DNA of 64,000 bases, from the NCBI RefSeq assembly GCF_024448505.1, contig NZ_JAMOHV010000010.1, positions 62,001 through 126,000 of the forward strand, given 5' to 3'. Each line of letters begins with the position of its first letter. The stretch's first letter is position 1. Below, in pieces: positions 26,831-36,096 of this stretch. This stretch comes from Stutzerimonas degradans (GTDB lineage Bacteria; Pseudomonadota; Gammaproteobacteria; Pseudomonadales; Pseudomonadaceae). A model generated the notes under the pieces. That model did not search any database and was not told the DNA's origin. It worked only from the letters and a program-made list of their open reading frames with translations. A program made the position numbers and the translations under genes.

Positions 26831-28768
26831 ATGCGGCTCTTTCTCTGCGAAAAACCCTCCCAGGCCAAAGACATCGCCAAGGTGCTCGGCGCCAACCGGC
26901 GCGGCGACGGCTGCTGGCAGGGTGCCGGCGTGAGCGTGACCTGGTGCATCGGCCACCTGCTGGAGACCGCGCCGCCGGATGCCTATGACGCGCGCTACAA
27001 GCGCTGGGTTCTGGCCGACCTGCCGATCGTGCCGCAGCAGTGGAAGATGCAGGTCAAGCCGAAGACCGCCAGCCAGTTCAAGGCGGTCAAGCGCCTGCTC
27101 GGCGAGTGCGCGGAGCTGGTGATCGCCACCGACGCCGACCGCGAGGGCGAGATGATCGCCCGCGAGCTGGTCGAGCACTGCCGCTATCTCGGGCCGATCC
27201 AGCGGTTGTGGCTGTCGGCGCTGGACGAGGCGTCGATCCGCAAGGCACTCGGCGCGCTCAAACCGGGCGGCGAGACCTTCAACCTCTACCAGGCCGCGCT
27301 GGGCCGCTCGCGCGCCGACTGGCTGATCGGCATGAACATGAGCCGGCTGTTCACCCTGCTCGGCCGCCAGTCCGGCTACCAGGGCGTGCTCCCGGTGGGT
27401 CGCGTGCAGACGCCGACGCTGCGCCTGGTGGTCGACCGCGACCGCAGCATCGCCGACTTCGTGCCGGTGCCGTTCTGGGCCATCGACGTGCAGCTGCTGG
27501 CTGATGGCACGCCGTTCACCGCGCAGTGGCGCGCCCCGGAAGATGCCTGCGACGAGCAGGGCCGCTGCCTCAACCCCGAGCTGGCGCGCGACGCCGCCGA
27601 GGCCATGCGCCGCGCCGGCAGCGCACGGCTGGTCGAGCTGAACACTGAACGGATGCGCGAGGCGGCACCGCTACCGTTCGATCTCGGCACGCTGCAGGAG
27701 GTCTGTTCGAAGAAGCTCGGCCTCGGCGCCCAGGAAACCCTCGACATCGCCCAGGCGCTGTACGAAACGCACAAGCTCATCACCTACCCGCGCAGCGACT
27801 GCGGCTACCTGCCGCTCAGCCAGCACACCGAAGCCCCGGCGATCCTCGACGCACTGGGTGCTGCCGATCCGGCGCTGGCTGCCCTGGCGCCGCACCTCGA
27901 CGCCCGGCGCCGTTCGCGGGCCTGGAACGACGCGAAAGTGAGCGCGCACCACGGCATCATCCCCACTGTCGCCGCGCAGGCCTCGACACGCCTGAGCGGC
28001 AAGCCGCGCGCCGTCTACGGGCTGATCCGCGCGCGCTACCTGGCGCAGTTCCTGCCCCACCACGAGTACGACCGCACCCAGGCCGACTTCACCTGCGCCG
28101 GTCAGACGCTGCGCGCGGTGGGCAAGCGCATCGTCGAGCCGGGCTGGCGTCGCGCGCTGCCCGAGGCACTGACGCCGGCCAAAGGCCGCGAAGCGCACGA
28201 GCCGCAGGCACTGCCGGCACTCGCGGCGAACCAGGACTACGCGGTGGCCGAGGTGAAGCTCAAGGACCAGCACACCCAGCCGCCCAAGCCATTCACCGAG
28301 GGCGAACTGATCAAGGCGATGAAGAACGTTGCCAAGCTGGTCGACGACCCGCGCCTGAAGCAGAAGCTCAAAGACACCACCGGCATCGGCACCGAGGCGA
28401 CGCGCGCCGGGATCATCCAGGGCCTGCTCGAACGCGGCTACCTGAGCAAGCAGGGCAAGGCGCTGGCCGCGACCCCGGCGGCGTTCGGCCTGATCGACGC
28501 GGTGCCGCGGCCGATCGCTGACCCCGGCACCACGGCGATCTGGGAGCAGGCGCTGGATATGGTGCAGAACGGCGAGATGCCGCTGGAGGAATTCGTCGTC
28601 AAGCAGTCAGCGTGGATGAGCAAGCTGGTCGAACGCTGCGCCGGATTACGCCTCACCATCAGCGGGCCACCTGCGCGCGGCGGCACGCCCCGGAAGAACA
28701 AGCGCAAGGCCGCAGCAAACAAAGGTACCACCGGCAGGCGCCGCAAAGCCGCGGCCGCCCCGCGTTGA
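26831..28768 (+). CDS. topB: DNA topoisomerase III
   Basis: 645 residues from the ATG at 26831, giving the canonical MRLFLCEKPSQAKDIAKVLG; an ATG 9 bases earlier and a TTG at 26810 are in frame. It is a type IA topoisomerase: Toprim acidic motif ATDADREGEM near residue 99 and active-site Tyr319 in LITYPRSDCGYLP. The C-terminus is a short Lys/Arg-rich tail (RKNKRKAAANK) instead of zinc fingers. It decatenates replication and recombination intermediates. A LexA-box-like operator lies directly upstream. Confidence 0.94.
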   Translation: MRLFLCEKPSQAKDIAKVLGANRRGDGCWQGAGVSVTWCIGHLLETAPPDAYDARYKRWVLADLPIVPQQWKMQVKPKTASQFKAVKRLLGECAELVIATDADREGEMIARELVEHCRYLGPIQRLWLSALDEASIRKALGALKPGGETFNLYQAALGRSRADWLIGMNMSRLFTLLGRQSGYQGVLPVGRVQTPTLRLVVDRDRSIADFVPVPFWAIDVQLLADGTPFTAQWRAPEDACDEQGRCLNPELARDAAEAMRRAGSARLVELNTERMREAAPLPFDLGTLQEVCSKKLGLGAQETLDIAQALYETHKLITYPRSDCGYLPLSQHTEAPAILDALGAADPALAALAPHLDARRRSRAWNDAKVSAHHGIIPTVAAQASTRLSGKPRAVYGLIRARYLAQFLPHHEYDRTQADFTCAGQTLRAVGKRIVEPGWRRALPEALTPAKGREAHEPQALPALAANQDYAVAEVKLKDQHTQPPKPFTEGELIKAMKNVAKLVDDPRLKQKLKDTTGIGTEATRAGIIQGLLERGYLSKQGKALAATPAAFGLIDAVPRPIADPGTTAIWEQALDMVQNGEMPLEEFVVKQSAWMSKLVERCAGLRLTISGPPARGGTPRKNKRKAAANKGTTGRRRKAAAAPR

Positions 28769-28777
28769 GAGGCCGCC

Positions 28778-29134
28778 TCAGCCGCCGAGCAGGCTGAACA
28801 GAAACGCCGCGCCGACGCCGAGCGCCACCAGGCTGGCGACCAGCACCGCCGCGGCGGCGATGTCCTTGGCCACGCCGATCTCCGGATGCTGCTGCGGATG
28901 CAGGTGGTCCATCAGGGTTTCCAGCGCGCTGTTGAGCAGCTCGGCGATCACCACCAGGCCCACCGTCAGCGTCAGCACCGCCCACCAGATGGCCGCTGGG
29001 CGCGTCAGCAGCAACACCAGCAGCACCAGCGTCGCGGCCAGCAGGTGCGTGCGCAGGCTGCGCTCGCGGCGCCAGGCCTGCGCCAGCCCGTGGCGAGCGA
29101 ACCGCAGGCGGCGGTAGAACGGTTGTCCTTTCAT
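28778..29134 (-). CDS. dgkA: Diacylglycerol kinase
   Basis: 118 residues from the ATG at 29134 with AAGGAG upstream; the longer frame is not family-like. Three transmembrane helices and the active-site motif ELLNSALETLMDH plus VAKDIAAAAV are present. It phosphorylates diacylglycerol released during osmoregulated glucan and LPS modification, returning phosphatidate at the inner membrane. It is convergent with topB, 9 bases between stops. Confidence 0.95.
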   Translation of the reverse strand: MKGQPFYRRLRFARHGLAQAWRRERSLRTHLLAATLVLLVLLLTRPAAIWWAVLTLTVGLVVIAELLNSALETLMDHLHPQQHPEIGVAKDIAAAAVLVASLVALGVGAAFLFSLLGG

Positions 29135-29356
29135 GACAGCTCCTTGACTGGCGGGCCTCCCATGCTCCCAGCAGATCGGCGGCAATTCCAGCGGCACGCG
29201 CGGCGCCGGTGACGGCTGCGGAACATGCCGGCGCCGCCGCGCTCTGAATGCTGACGGTACCGCGCGCCTGCGTCGGACACCGCCATGCGCCGCGGCCTGC
29301 GCCATTCGACGGCCTCGCCGGGGCATTTGCCGATTCTTTCGCAAGAGGACACCCCC

Positions 29357-29623
29357 ATGCGCAAGCTGCTTCTGCTTTCTCTCGCCCTCGCCAGCCCGCT
29401 GGCCCTGGCCGAACCCGAGTGCACCAGCGCCGACAAGGCGCAGTGGCAGGATCAGGAAAAATTCCAGGCCGACCTCAAGGCCCAGGGCTACGAGATCAAG
29501 AAGTTCAAGGTCACCGACGGCAACTGCTACGAGATCTACGGCTGGAACAAGGACAAGCAGAAGGTCGAGATCTATTTCGATCCGGTGAGCGGCGAGGCGG
29601 TCAAGACCGATATCGACGACTGA
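29357..29623 (+). CDS. PepSY-domain periplasmic small protein
   Basis: 88 residues from the ATG at 29357 with GAGGAC upstream. It has a signal peptide (MRKLLLLSLALASPLALA) and then a single PepSY_2 module (DLKAQGYEIKKFKVTDGNCYEIYG...YFDPVSGEAV) with two cysteines. It ends one base before the cytochrome b561 start, forming an operon. PepSY-cytochrome b pairs occur in other Proteobacteria, where the PepSY protein may assist or modulate the redox partner; the role is unproven. Confidence 0.83.
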   Translation: MRKLLLLSLALASPLALAEPECTSADKAQWQDQEKFQADLKAQGYEIKKFKVTDGNCYEIYGWNKDKQKVEIYFDPVSGEAVKTDIDD

Positions 29624-29624
29624 C

Positions 29625-30152
29625 ATGAAACCCGACCGCGTCACGCTCTGGGACCCGCTGGTACGCCTGTTCCACTGGTCGCTGGCCGGCACCTTCATCG
29701 CCAACTACTTCTTCACCGAGGAGGGCGAGGCGTGGCATCGCTGGCTGGGCTACTACGCCGTGGCCTGGCTGGCGATCCGCCTGGTGTGGGGGTTCGTCGG
29801 CACGCCGGCGGCGCGCTGGGCCGACTTCTGGCCCACCCGCGCGCGGCTGGCGGAACATCTGGGCGCGCTGCTGCACGGGCGGCCCTACCATCGCCTGGGG
29901 CATTCGCCGCTCGGCGCGCTGGTGATGATCCTGATGATGCTGCTGATGCTCGGCCTGGGCGTCACCGGCTTTCTGATGGAGGAAGTCGACTACTTCTGGG
30001 GGCTGGACGGCCCTCTGATCGTGCACGATGCTTTCGCCAACGCGCTGCTCGGACTGGTCGGCCTGCACCTGCTGGCCGCGCTGGTGGAAAGCCTGCGGCT
30101 GCGCGAAAACCTCTTTCTCTCGATGGTGACCGGACGCCGACGCCGGCTGTGA
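29625..30152 (+). CDS. Cytochrome b561-type membrane protein
   Basis: 175 residues, four transmembrane helices. Histidines placed as b-type haem ligands are visible in LFHWSLAG (helix 1), EAWHRWLGY (helix 2) and GLVGLHLLAAL (helix 4). It belongs to the Ni/Fe-hydrogenase/b561-like di-haem family. It has no hydrogenase or dehydrogenase subunit next to it, so the partner may be the upstream PepSY protein or a distant c-type cytochrome. Probable quinol-linked electron transfer at the inner membrane. Confidence 0.85.
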   Translation: MKPDRVTLWDPLVRLFHWSLAGTFIANYFFTEEGEAWHRWLGYYAVAWLAIRLVWGFVGTPAARWADFWPTRARLAEHLGALLHGRPYHRLGHSPLGALVMILMMLLMLGLGVTGFLMEEVDYFWGLDGPLIVHDAFANALLGLVGLHLLAALVESLRLRENLFLSMVTGRRRRL

Positions 30153-30181
30153 AGGTCACCATCCGTAATTCTGGAGCGACC

Positions 30182-31189
30182 ATGAGCAAAGCGATCTACG
30201 TTCAACCCGGCGGCGGCTACGACAAGGTCATCGTCGGCAGCTGCCCGGCGCGCGAACCGGCGGCCGGCGAAATTACCGTGCGTCTGCGCGCCAACTCGCT
30301 CAACTACCACGATTTCGCGGTGGTCAGCGGCATGTGGGGCCCAAGCGAGCCGCGCATCCCGATGGCCGACGGCGCCGGCGAGGTGATCGCGGTGGGTGCC
30401 GGGGTCAGCGAGTTCGCCGTCGGCGATCAAGTGGTCAGCACCTTCTTCCCCGACTGGCTGGACGGCGAGCCACTGGTGGAAGGCTTCGCCACGGTGCCCG
30501 GCGACGGCATCGACGGCTACGCGCGCGAGACGGTGACCGCCCGCGTCACCTCGTTCACCCGTGCGCCGAAGGGCTGGAGCCATGCCGAGGCGGCGACCCT
30601 GACCACCGCCGGGCTCACCGCCTGGCGCGCGCTGATGGTCGACGGCGCGCTCAAGCCCGGCGAGACGGTGCTGGTACAGGGCACCGGTGGCGTGTCGATC
30701 TTCGCCCTGCAGTTCGCCAAGCTGGCCGGCGCCAGCGTAATCGCCACTTCCTCCAGCGACGACAAGCTCGAACGCCTGCGCGGCCTCGGTGCCGACCACC
30801 TGATCAACTACCGCAGCACCCCGGAGTGGGGCCAGCGCGTGCTCGAACTCACCGATGGCCGTGGCGTCGACCACGTCATTGAGGTCGGTGGCCCAGCGAC
30901 GCTGGTGCAGTCGATGGCCGCCACCCGCATCGGCGGGCACATCGCGGTGATCGGCATCCTCACCGGGGTGGCCGGCGAGCTGCCGCTGGTCACCGCGCTG
31001 GTGCGCCAGCTGCGCCTGCAGGGCGTGCTGGTCGGCAGCCGCACCCAGCAGCAGGAGATGATCCGCGCCATCGACGCCAACGGCCTGCGTCCGGTGATCG
31101 ACCGGCATTTCCCGCTGGAGCAGATCTGCGACGCCTTCCGCTATCAGGAGAGCAATCGCCACTTCGGCAAGATCTGCCTGGATATCTGA
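30182..31189 (+). CDS. MDR-superfamily NAD(P)-dependent alcohol dehydrogenase/quinone oxidoreductase
   Basis: 335 residues from the ATG at 30182 with TGGAG upstream. The GroES-like N-terminal half (LRANSLNYHDFAVVSG, DGAGEVIAVG) is followed by a Rossmann domain (VLVQGTGGVSIFALQFAKLAGA). The residues that would bind catalytic zinc are not obvious: the first-domain Cys is replaced in NYHDF, and the lobe cysteines are absent. This fits the zinc-independent quinone-oxidoreductase side of the family. It starts 30 bases after the b561 gene, so it may share that transcript. Substrate unknown. Confidence 0.82.
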   Translation: MSKAIYVQPGGGYDKVIVGSCPAREPAAGEITVRLRANSLNYHDFAVVSGMWGPSEPRIPMADGAGEVIAVGAGVSEFAVGDQVVSTFFPDWLDGEPLVEGFATVPGDGIDGYARETVTARVTSFTRAPKGWSHAEAATLTTAGLTAWRALMVDGALKPGETVLVQGTGGVSIFALQFAKLAGASVIATSSSDDKLERLRGLGADHLINYRSTPEWGQRVLELTDGRGVDHVIEVGGPATLVQSMAATRIGGHIAVIGILTGVAGELPLVTALVRQLRLQGVLVGSRTQQQEMIRAIDANGLRPVIDRHFPLEQICDAFRYQESNRHFGKICLDI

Positions 31190-31192
31190 GCC

Positions 31193-31879
31193 TCAGCTCG
31201 CCGTCGGCGCATCGATTGCGAGCGCCGCCAGGCGTGCCTGCAGCAGCGCGGGAAAGCGCTTGAACCAGAGCTGATTGAGCGGCGAGGGATGCGGCAGCGG
31301 ATGCAGGACGAATTCCCGCAGCGCGCCGTGTTCGTCGTGCAGCCGCACGTCGATGCTCGCGCTGAAGCGGTCGTCGCGCCGCCAGAACGCCTCCAGCCGT
31401 TCACGCACCGCGCGCGGCTGGTCGATGCCGAACCAGAGAAACGCCTCGCGACCGAACGTGACGATGTGCCGGCCGCGCCATTCGCTCAGCAGCAGCTCGC
31501 GCAGCAACGGCTGGAAGCGCCGCTTGACCGCCATCGACCAGGCCCGGTTGCCCTGCGGTTTGTACGGCACCGTACCGAGCCAGAAGAACCCCCGCCCCAC
31601 CGCCAGCGCCGCGTCGAAGTCCGCCGGCTCCGTGCCGTACAGCTGGCGATGCAGCGCACGGCGCACGCTCTGCCCGCTGGCACCTACGAATGGCGCGCCG
31701 TGACGCACCTCCTCACGGCCCGGATCGCGACCGAAGAAGCACAGCGGCGCGGCCGCCTCACCGAGGCCGAGGATCGGCTCCAGCGGGTCCTTGCCTAACT
31801 GGCGGTAGACCTCGACGTCGATGCCCGCGGTGTCGGCCGCAAGCCGGCGAAACGCCTCGCGGCGTCGTGCGTCGAGCAC
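31193..31879 (-). CDS. Uracil-DNA glycosylase superfamily protein
   Basis: 228 residues, starting at a GTG (31879) that abuts the stop of the upstream DUF3299 gene (TGA-GTG), so the genes are coupled. The N-terminal motif FGRDPGREEVRHGAPFVG resembles the family 4/5 water-activating and Gly-rich loop, and HPLPHPSPLN is the C-terminal DNA-intercalation motif. No clear four-cysteine iron-sulfur set is seen, unlike classic family 4 enzymes. DNA repair or a related nucleic-acid activity is likely; exact base specificity is unknown. It is convergent with the MDR gene. Confidence 0.78.
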   Translation of the reverse strand: MLDARRREAFRRLAADTAGIDVEVYRQLGKDPLEPILGLGEAAAPLCFFGRDPGREEVRHGAPFVGASGQSVRRALHRQLYGTEPADFDAALAVGRGFFWLGTVPYKPQGNRAWSMAVKRRFQPLLRELLLSEWRGRHIVTFGREAFLWFGIDQPRAVRERLEAFWRRDDRFSASIDVRLHDEHGALREFVLHPLPHPSPLNQLWFKRFPALLQARLAALAIDAPTAS

Positions 31880-32410
31880 TCAGAAGTCCGCTTCGTCGAC
31901 CGGCTCCACCGCATCGGCCGGAATGACGTAAGCGGCGTCGGCGAGTTCGTTGCTCACCTTCTCGATCTTCAGCGGGCCGTCGACCCACAGCGGCGTGTAG
32001 ATGTCGTCGAGCTGGATGCCACGCGGGTAGCGCACCAGCACGATCTGATTCGGTGGTGGTGGCGGCACGTGGATGCAGGCGCCCGGATAGGGCACCAGGA
32101 AGAACACCGTACTGCGGCCCTGCTCGTCGCTTTCCAGCGGCACCGGATAGCCGCCGAGGCGCACCGGTTTGCCGTCGAGGGCCGGCACCGTCTTGGCCGA
32201 ATACATCACCGCCGGCAGTCCGGCACCCTGCTTGAGCGCGCCCTGGGCACTGAAGCCCGGGTCCTCGTTGCCGCCGTGGTCGATTTCCGGCATGTCTTCC
32301 AGCGCCTGGCGATCCTCGGGCGGCATCAGTTCCAGCCAGTCGAGTTCCGGCGGGGCAGCGTGGGCGAGCAGGGAACAGCAGAGCAACAGCGGCAGCAGCA
32401 ATCGGGGCAT
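31880..32410 (-). CDS. DUF3299 domain-containing exported protein
   Basis: 176 residues from the ATG at 32410, giving a clear signal peptide (MPRLLLPLLLCCSLLAHA). The body carries the DUF3299 pattern: LDGKPVRLGGYPVPLE, FFLVPYPGACIHVPPPPPNQ (with the conserved Cys), and YTPLWVDGPL. The family is small, periplasmic and of unknown function, and is often found with ABC-transporter genes, which are not present here. It is coupled to the downstream glycosylase gene. Confidence 0.82.
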   Translation of the reverse strand: MPRLLLPLLLCCSLLAHAAPPELDWLELMPPEDRQALEDMPEIDHGGNEDPGFSAQGALKQGAGLPAVMYSAKTVPALDGKPVRLGGYPVPLESDEQGRSTVFFLVPYPGACIHVPPPPPNQIVLVRYPRGIQLDDIYTPLWVDGPLKIEKVSNELADAAYVIPADAVEPVDEADF

Positions 32411-32459
32411 GGCGGGCAGTTCGGTGGCGGGATGGGCCGCCACGGCGGCCCGCGGCGGA

Positions 32460-32711
32460 TCAGTGGTTGCGGCGGGTCAGCGCGCCGTAGATGACCAGCA
32501 GGATGATCGCACCGACCACCGCGCCGATAAAGCCCGCGCCCTCGCCGGCTTGGTACAGGCCCAGCGCCTGGCCGCCGTAGCTGGCCAGCAGCGAGCCGCC
32601 GATACCGAGCAGGATAGTCATGATCCAGCCCATGCTGTCGTTGCCCGGTTTGAGGAAGCGCGCGACGAGGCCGACGATCAGGCCGATGAGGATGGTGCCG
32701 ATGATGCCCAT
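32460..32711 (-). CDS. GlsB/YeaQ/YmgE-family small membrane protein
   Basis: 83 residues from the ATG at 32711 with GGGAGA upstream. Three short glycine-rich hydrophobic segments are typical: MGIIGTILIGLIVGLVARFL, then GWIMTILLGIGGSLLASYGG, then GFIGAVVGAIILLVIYG. It belongs to the transglycosylase-associated (YeaQ) family, often induced by envelope or general stress; no enzymatic role is established. Confidence 0.9.
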   Translation of the reverse strand: MGIIGTILIGLIVGLVARFLKPGNDSMGWIMTILLGIGGSLLASYGGQALGLYQAGEGAGFIGAVVGAIILLVIYGALTRRNH

Positions 32712-32793
32712 GTGGTTCTCCCGGGTCCGTAGGTAGTAACCGATGGACCCGGGCGGCGGCGGTTGCGTTCGCCGCAGCCGGACGACCGGAGCG

Positions 32794-33879
32794 TCAGGCG
32801 TGGTTGATCAGCGTCTCCACGGCGGTGATCTGCCGGTCCAGTGTGGCGCGGTCGGGGCAACGCAGCGTCGCGTGGCCGACCTTGCGGCCGGCCTTGAACG
32901 CCTTGCCGTAGTGGTGCAGGTGGCAGTCCTCGACGGCGATGACCCTGGCCACGTCCGGCACTTCGCCGATGAAGTTGAGCATGGCGCTCTCGCCCAGCTT
33001 GGCGGTCGAGCCCAGCGGCAGGCCGGCGACGGCGCGCAGGTGGTTCTCGAACTGGCTACACTCGGCGCCTTCGATGGTCCAGTGTCCGGAGTTGTGCACG
33101 CGCGGGGCGATCTCGTTGGCCTTCAGCCCACCGTCCACCTCGAAGAACTCGAAGGCCAGCACGCCGACGTAGTCGAGCTTCTCCAGCACGCGGCCGACAT
33201 AGTCCTCGGCCAGCGCCTGCAGCGGATGGTTGCTGCTGGCCACCGACAACCGCAGGATGCCGCTCTCGTGGGTGTTGTGCACCAGCGGGTAGAAGCAGGT
33301 TTCGCCGTCACGGCCGCGCACGGCGATCAGCGAGACTTCGCCGGTGAATGGCACGAAGCCCTCGAGGATGCACGGTACGCTGCCCAGTTCGGCGAACGCG
33401 CCGGCAACGTCGGCGGGCTTGCGCAGCAGCTTCTGGCCCTTGCCGTCGTAACCCAGGGTGCGCGTCTTGAGCACCGCCGGCAGGCCGATGGCGGCCACTG
33501 CGGCGTCGAGATCGGCCTGCGACTGGATGTCGGCAAACTCCGGCGTGGGAATGCCGAGGTCCTTGAACATGGATTTCTCGAACCAGCGGTCGCGGGCGAT
33601 GCGCAGCGACTCGGCGGACGGATAGACCGGCACGAACTGCGAGAGGAACGCCACGGTCTCGGCCGGCACGCTCTCGAACTCGAACGTCACCAGGTCCACC
33701 TCGTCGGCCAGCCGGCGCAGATGCTCCTTGTCGTCGTAGTCGGCGCGGATGTGCTCGCCGAGCGCCTGGGCGCAGGCGTCCGGCGCCGGGTCGAGGAAGG
33801 CGAAGCTCATGCCCAGCGGAGTGCCCGCCAAGGCCAGCATGCGGCCCAGCTGGCCGCCACCGATCACACCAATTTTCAT
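32794..33879 (-). CDS. purK: 5-(carboxyamino)imidazole ribonucleotide synthase
   Basis: 361 residues, ATP-grasp family. The N-terminal GGGQLGRMLALAG nucleotide loop, the central KTRTLGYDGKGQ, and NEIAPRVHNSGHWTIEG at the C-terminal half are all diagnostic of PurK. It uses ATP and bicarbonate to carboxylate aminoimidazole ribonucleotide. It lies 60 bases downstream of purE in the same operon. Confidence 0.96.
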   Translation of the reverse strand: MKIGVIGGGQLGRMLALAGTPLGMSFAFLDPAPDACAQALGEHIRADYDDKEHLRRLADEVDLVTFEFESVPAETVAFLSQFVPVYPSAESLRIARDRWFEKSMFKDLGIPTPEFADIQSQADLDAAVAAIGLPAVLKTRTLGYDGKGQKLLRKPADVAGAFAELGSVPCILEGFVPFTGEVSLIAVRGRDGETCFYPLVHNTHESGILRLSVASSNHPLQALAEDYVGRVLEKLDYVGVLAFEFFEVDGGLKANEIAPRVHNSGHWTIEGAECSQFENHLRAVAGLPLGSTAKLGESAMLNFIGEVPDVARVIAVEDCHLHHYGKAFKAGRKVGHATLRCPDRATLDRQITAVETLINHA

Positions 33880-33939
33880 AACTCACGGCCCTTCGTTAGG
33901 CGGCCATCCGCGCGCGCCGATGGCAAGTGTAGAACCCGC

Positions 33940-34428
33940 TCAGCCGCGCGGGTCGGGGTTGTCCAGCACGCTCTGGGTCTGCTCGTCGCGGAATTTCTTC
34001 AGCGCGGCGTGATATTCCGGGTACTCGTGGCCGAGGATGCTCGCCGACAGCAGCGCCGCGTTGATCGCCCCGGCCTTGCCGATGGCCAGGGTAGCGACCG
34101 GCACGCCCGCCGGCATCTGCACGATCGACAGCAGCGAATCGACACCCGAGAGCATCGACGACTGCACCGGCACACCGAGCACCGGCAGGTGCGTCTTGGC
34201 CGCGCACATGCCCGGCAGATGCGCCGCGCCGCCGGCACCGGCGATGATCACGCGCAGCCCGCGGGCTTCGGCCTGTTCGGCGTACTGGAAGAGCAGATCG
34301 GGGGTGCGGTGGGCGGAAACCACCGTCACTTCATGGGGAATGCCCAGCTTTTCCAGCATCTCGGCGGTGTGGCTGAGGGTGGACCAATCGGACTTCGAGC
34401 CCATGATCACGCCTACCAGTGCGGTCAT
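33940..34428 (-). CDS. purE: N5-carboxyaminoimidazole ribonucleotide mutase
   Basis: 162 residues from the ATG at 34428, with the PurE start [15 protein letters not shown]. The active-site stretches [10 protein letters not shown] and [12 protein letters not shown] and the C-terminal [10 protein letters not shown] match class I PurE. It works directly after PurK in purine synthesis. The longer frame up to 34899 runs through the leader hairpin and was rejected. The transcript carries a long hairpin in its leader. Confidence 0.96.
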   Translation of the reverse strand: MTALVGVIMGSKSDWSTLSHTAEMLEKLGIPHEVTVVSAHRTPDLLFQYAEQAEARGLRVIIAGAGGAAHLPGMCAAKTHLPVLGVPVQSSMLSGVDSLLSIVQMPAGVPVATLAIGKAGAINAALLSASILGHEYPEYHAALKKFRDEQTQSVLDNPDPRG

Positions 34429-34468
34429 CGTCGTGCCTCTTTCTCGCGCCTGCCGGCGCATCAGGAAC

Positions 34469-34498
34469 AACGGCCGCGCTGGGGGCAGCGCGGCCGTT
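34469..34498 (-). promoter_or_regulatory. Strong hairpin in the purE leader
   Basis: Perfect 13-bp stem (AACGGCCGCGCTG with its complement) and a 4-base loop, 41-70 bases upstream of purE. No T-run follows on the purE strand, so it does not look like a simple terminator. A leader-RNA control element or an end-of-transcript hairpin for something further upstream are alternatives. I do not recognise it as a known riboswitch class. Confidence 0.6.
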
Positions 34499-34681
34499 AG
34501 GAAAAAGGGCCGGAACCAGTCCGACCGAGGGCCGCGCAGTATATCGCAAGCCCCGCCGCGCCGGCACCCGCGCTTGTCCGCCCGGCGCAGGCCGCGCGGG
34601 TTTGGCCGGCCGCCGGTTCTCGCAGCGCCGGCAGGTGCCTCAGGCTTGCTATGCTCGCCGCGTACTGTGAGCGGAGGTGCC

Positions 34682-36067
34682 GTGTTCTCGTTGAAGCGCC
34701 AGGGCGATTTTCGCCTGCAACTGACCCGAACCCTGACCCAGCCGGGCCGGCATCTGGTCGAGCTGTACCTGTTCACGCCCCACGAGACCACCTTGTCCGG
34801 CCACACCTTGAGCGAGGAGCAGTTCTTCCACGGCGCGCTGATGCACCGTTTCCGCCTGCTCGGCCTGCCGGTCCAGGACCGCGCCAGCAAGCTGGACACC
34901 GCCTTCTCGCTGATCTCGCCGCACTACGAGATCATGCACGGCGCCTGGTTCTTCCGTTATCAGGCGTCGCTGGACCGCCTGCGCCAGCAGCTGCAGGGCA
35001 AGGCATCCGCCGAGCAGCTGGCGCGCGCGTTGCGCCTGAGCCAGAACTTCGCCCAGCGCCTGCGCAAGGGCGAGCCGCAGCAGAGCAAGCAATCGCGCTA
35101 TTTCCGCCAGCTGGACGTCTACTTTTCCTGGCTGGCCGAGCAGTTCCTGCTGGAAAGCATGACGCTGGAAGGCTACGACGCACTGGACGACGAGCTGAAA
35201 CGGGCGGCCCTGGAGTTCATCCAGCAGGAACGCCGCTACCGCGCCGAGCACGACTACCTGGGCGACTTCAAGGGTCCGCCGACCCGCGTGTGGAACCGCA
35301 TGGGCCTCTACCAGCGGCTGCTGGAGTACCCGGTGGTGCTGCGCCAGCAGCTGATCGAACTGGGCGCCGGCACCCGCAAGCTGGTGAAGGCGGCGTCCAC
35401 CATGCTGATCATGTCGCTGTTCACCTACTTCCTGTTCAACGTGCGCGATGCCAGTCAGAAGCTCTCCTTCGCCCTGCTGATGGGCATCGCGCTGATCTAC
35501 GCGATTCGCGACCTGCTGCGCGACGACCTGATCGACACCGCCACCCGCTGGCTGCGCAAGGGCAAGCCGCGCTGGAAGCTGCGCCTGCTGATGCCCTATA
35601 CGCAGAAGGTGATGGCCCAGCAGTTGCTCTGGCTCGACTACCGCAAGCTGGGCGAGCTTCAGCGTGCGGTGCGCGAACATTCCGGCAAGTGGGCCACCAA
35701 CGAGGAGCGGCAGATCGTCTGCTACCGTTCGCGGCTGCTGCTGGACAAGGCGGCGCTGACCCAGAACCAGATCCAGGAGCGCCTGACCCTGGATTTCGAG
35801 CCGCTCTGCGCGATGATCCAGGCCAGCCACCAGCAGCTGTACGAATGGCAGGAGGAAGACGGCCAGCCGCCGGTCGTCCAGGCGCATGCCATCGAAAAGC
35901 AGCACGACTACAACCTGCTGCTGGTCTGCCGGCAACCCGGCGAGCCAGGCGAGATCGCCCAGCGCTGGACCCTGCGCCTGAGCGCCGGCGGCATCGTGCG
36001 CTGCGAGAACAAGGCGGTGCCCTGGCCGGAAGCCGCGGCCCGCTCACGCTGGTGGCGTCGGGGCTGA
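34682..36067 (+). CDS. Conserved membrane protein of unknown function
   Basis: 461 residues from a GTG at 34682 with GGAGG just upstream; the open frame continues far upstream but only as antisense of purE. The N-terminal half is soluble, Arg/Gln-rich and probably helical. Two adjacent hydrophobic segments near 241-280 ([37 protein letters not shown]) are followed by another polar region of about 180 residues. I do not recognise a catalytic motif. Its position between purE and the LysR-aspA pair resembles a conserved pseudomonad gene of unknown role. Confidence 0.78.
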   Translation: MFSLKRQGDFRLQLTRTLTQPGRHLVELYLFTPHETTLSGHTLSEEQFFHGALMHRFRLLGLPVQDRASKLDTAFSLISPHYEIMHGAWFFRYQASLDRLRQQLQGKASAEQLARALRLSQNFAQRLRKGEPQQSKQSRYFRQLDVYFSWLAEQFLLESMTLEGYDALDDELKRAALEFIQQERRYRAEHDYLGDFKGPPTRVWNRMGLYQRLLEYPVVLRQQLIELGAGTRKLVKAASTMLIMSLFTYFLFNVRDASQKLSFALLMGIALIYAIRDLLRDDLIDTATRWLRKGKPRWKLRLLMPYTQKVMAQQLLWLDYRKLGELQRAVREHSGKWATNEERQIVCYRSRLLLDKAALTQNQIQERLTLDFEPLCAMIQASHQQLYEWQEEDGQPPVVQAHAIEKQHDYNLLLVCRQPGEPGEIAQRWTLRLSAGGIVRCENKAVPWPEAAARSRWWRRG

Positions 36068-36096
36068 AGGCACGGTTGCCACCGGGCCTTCAACGC

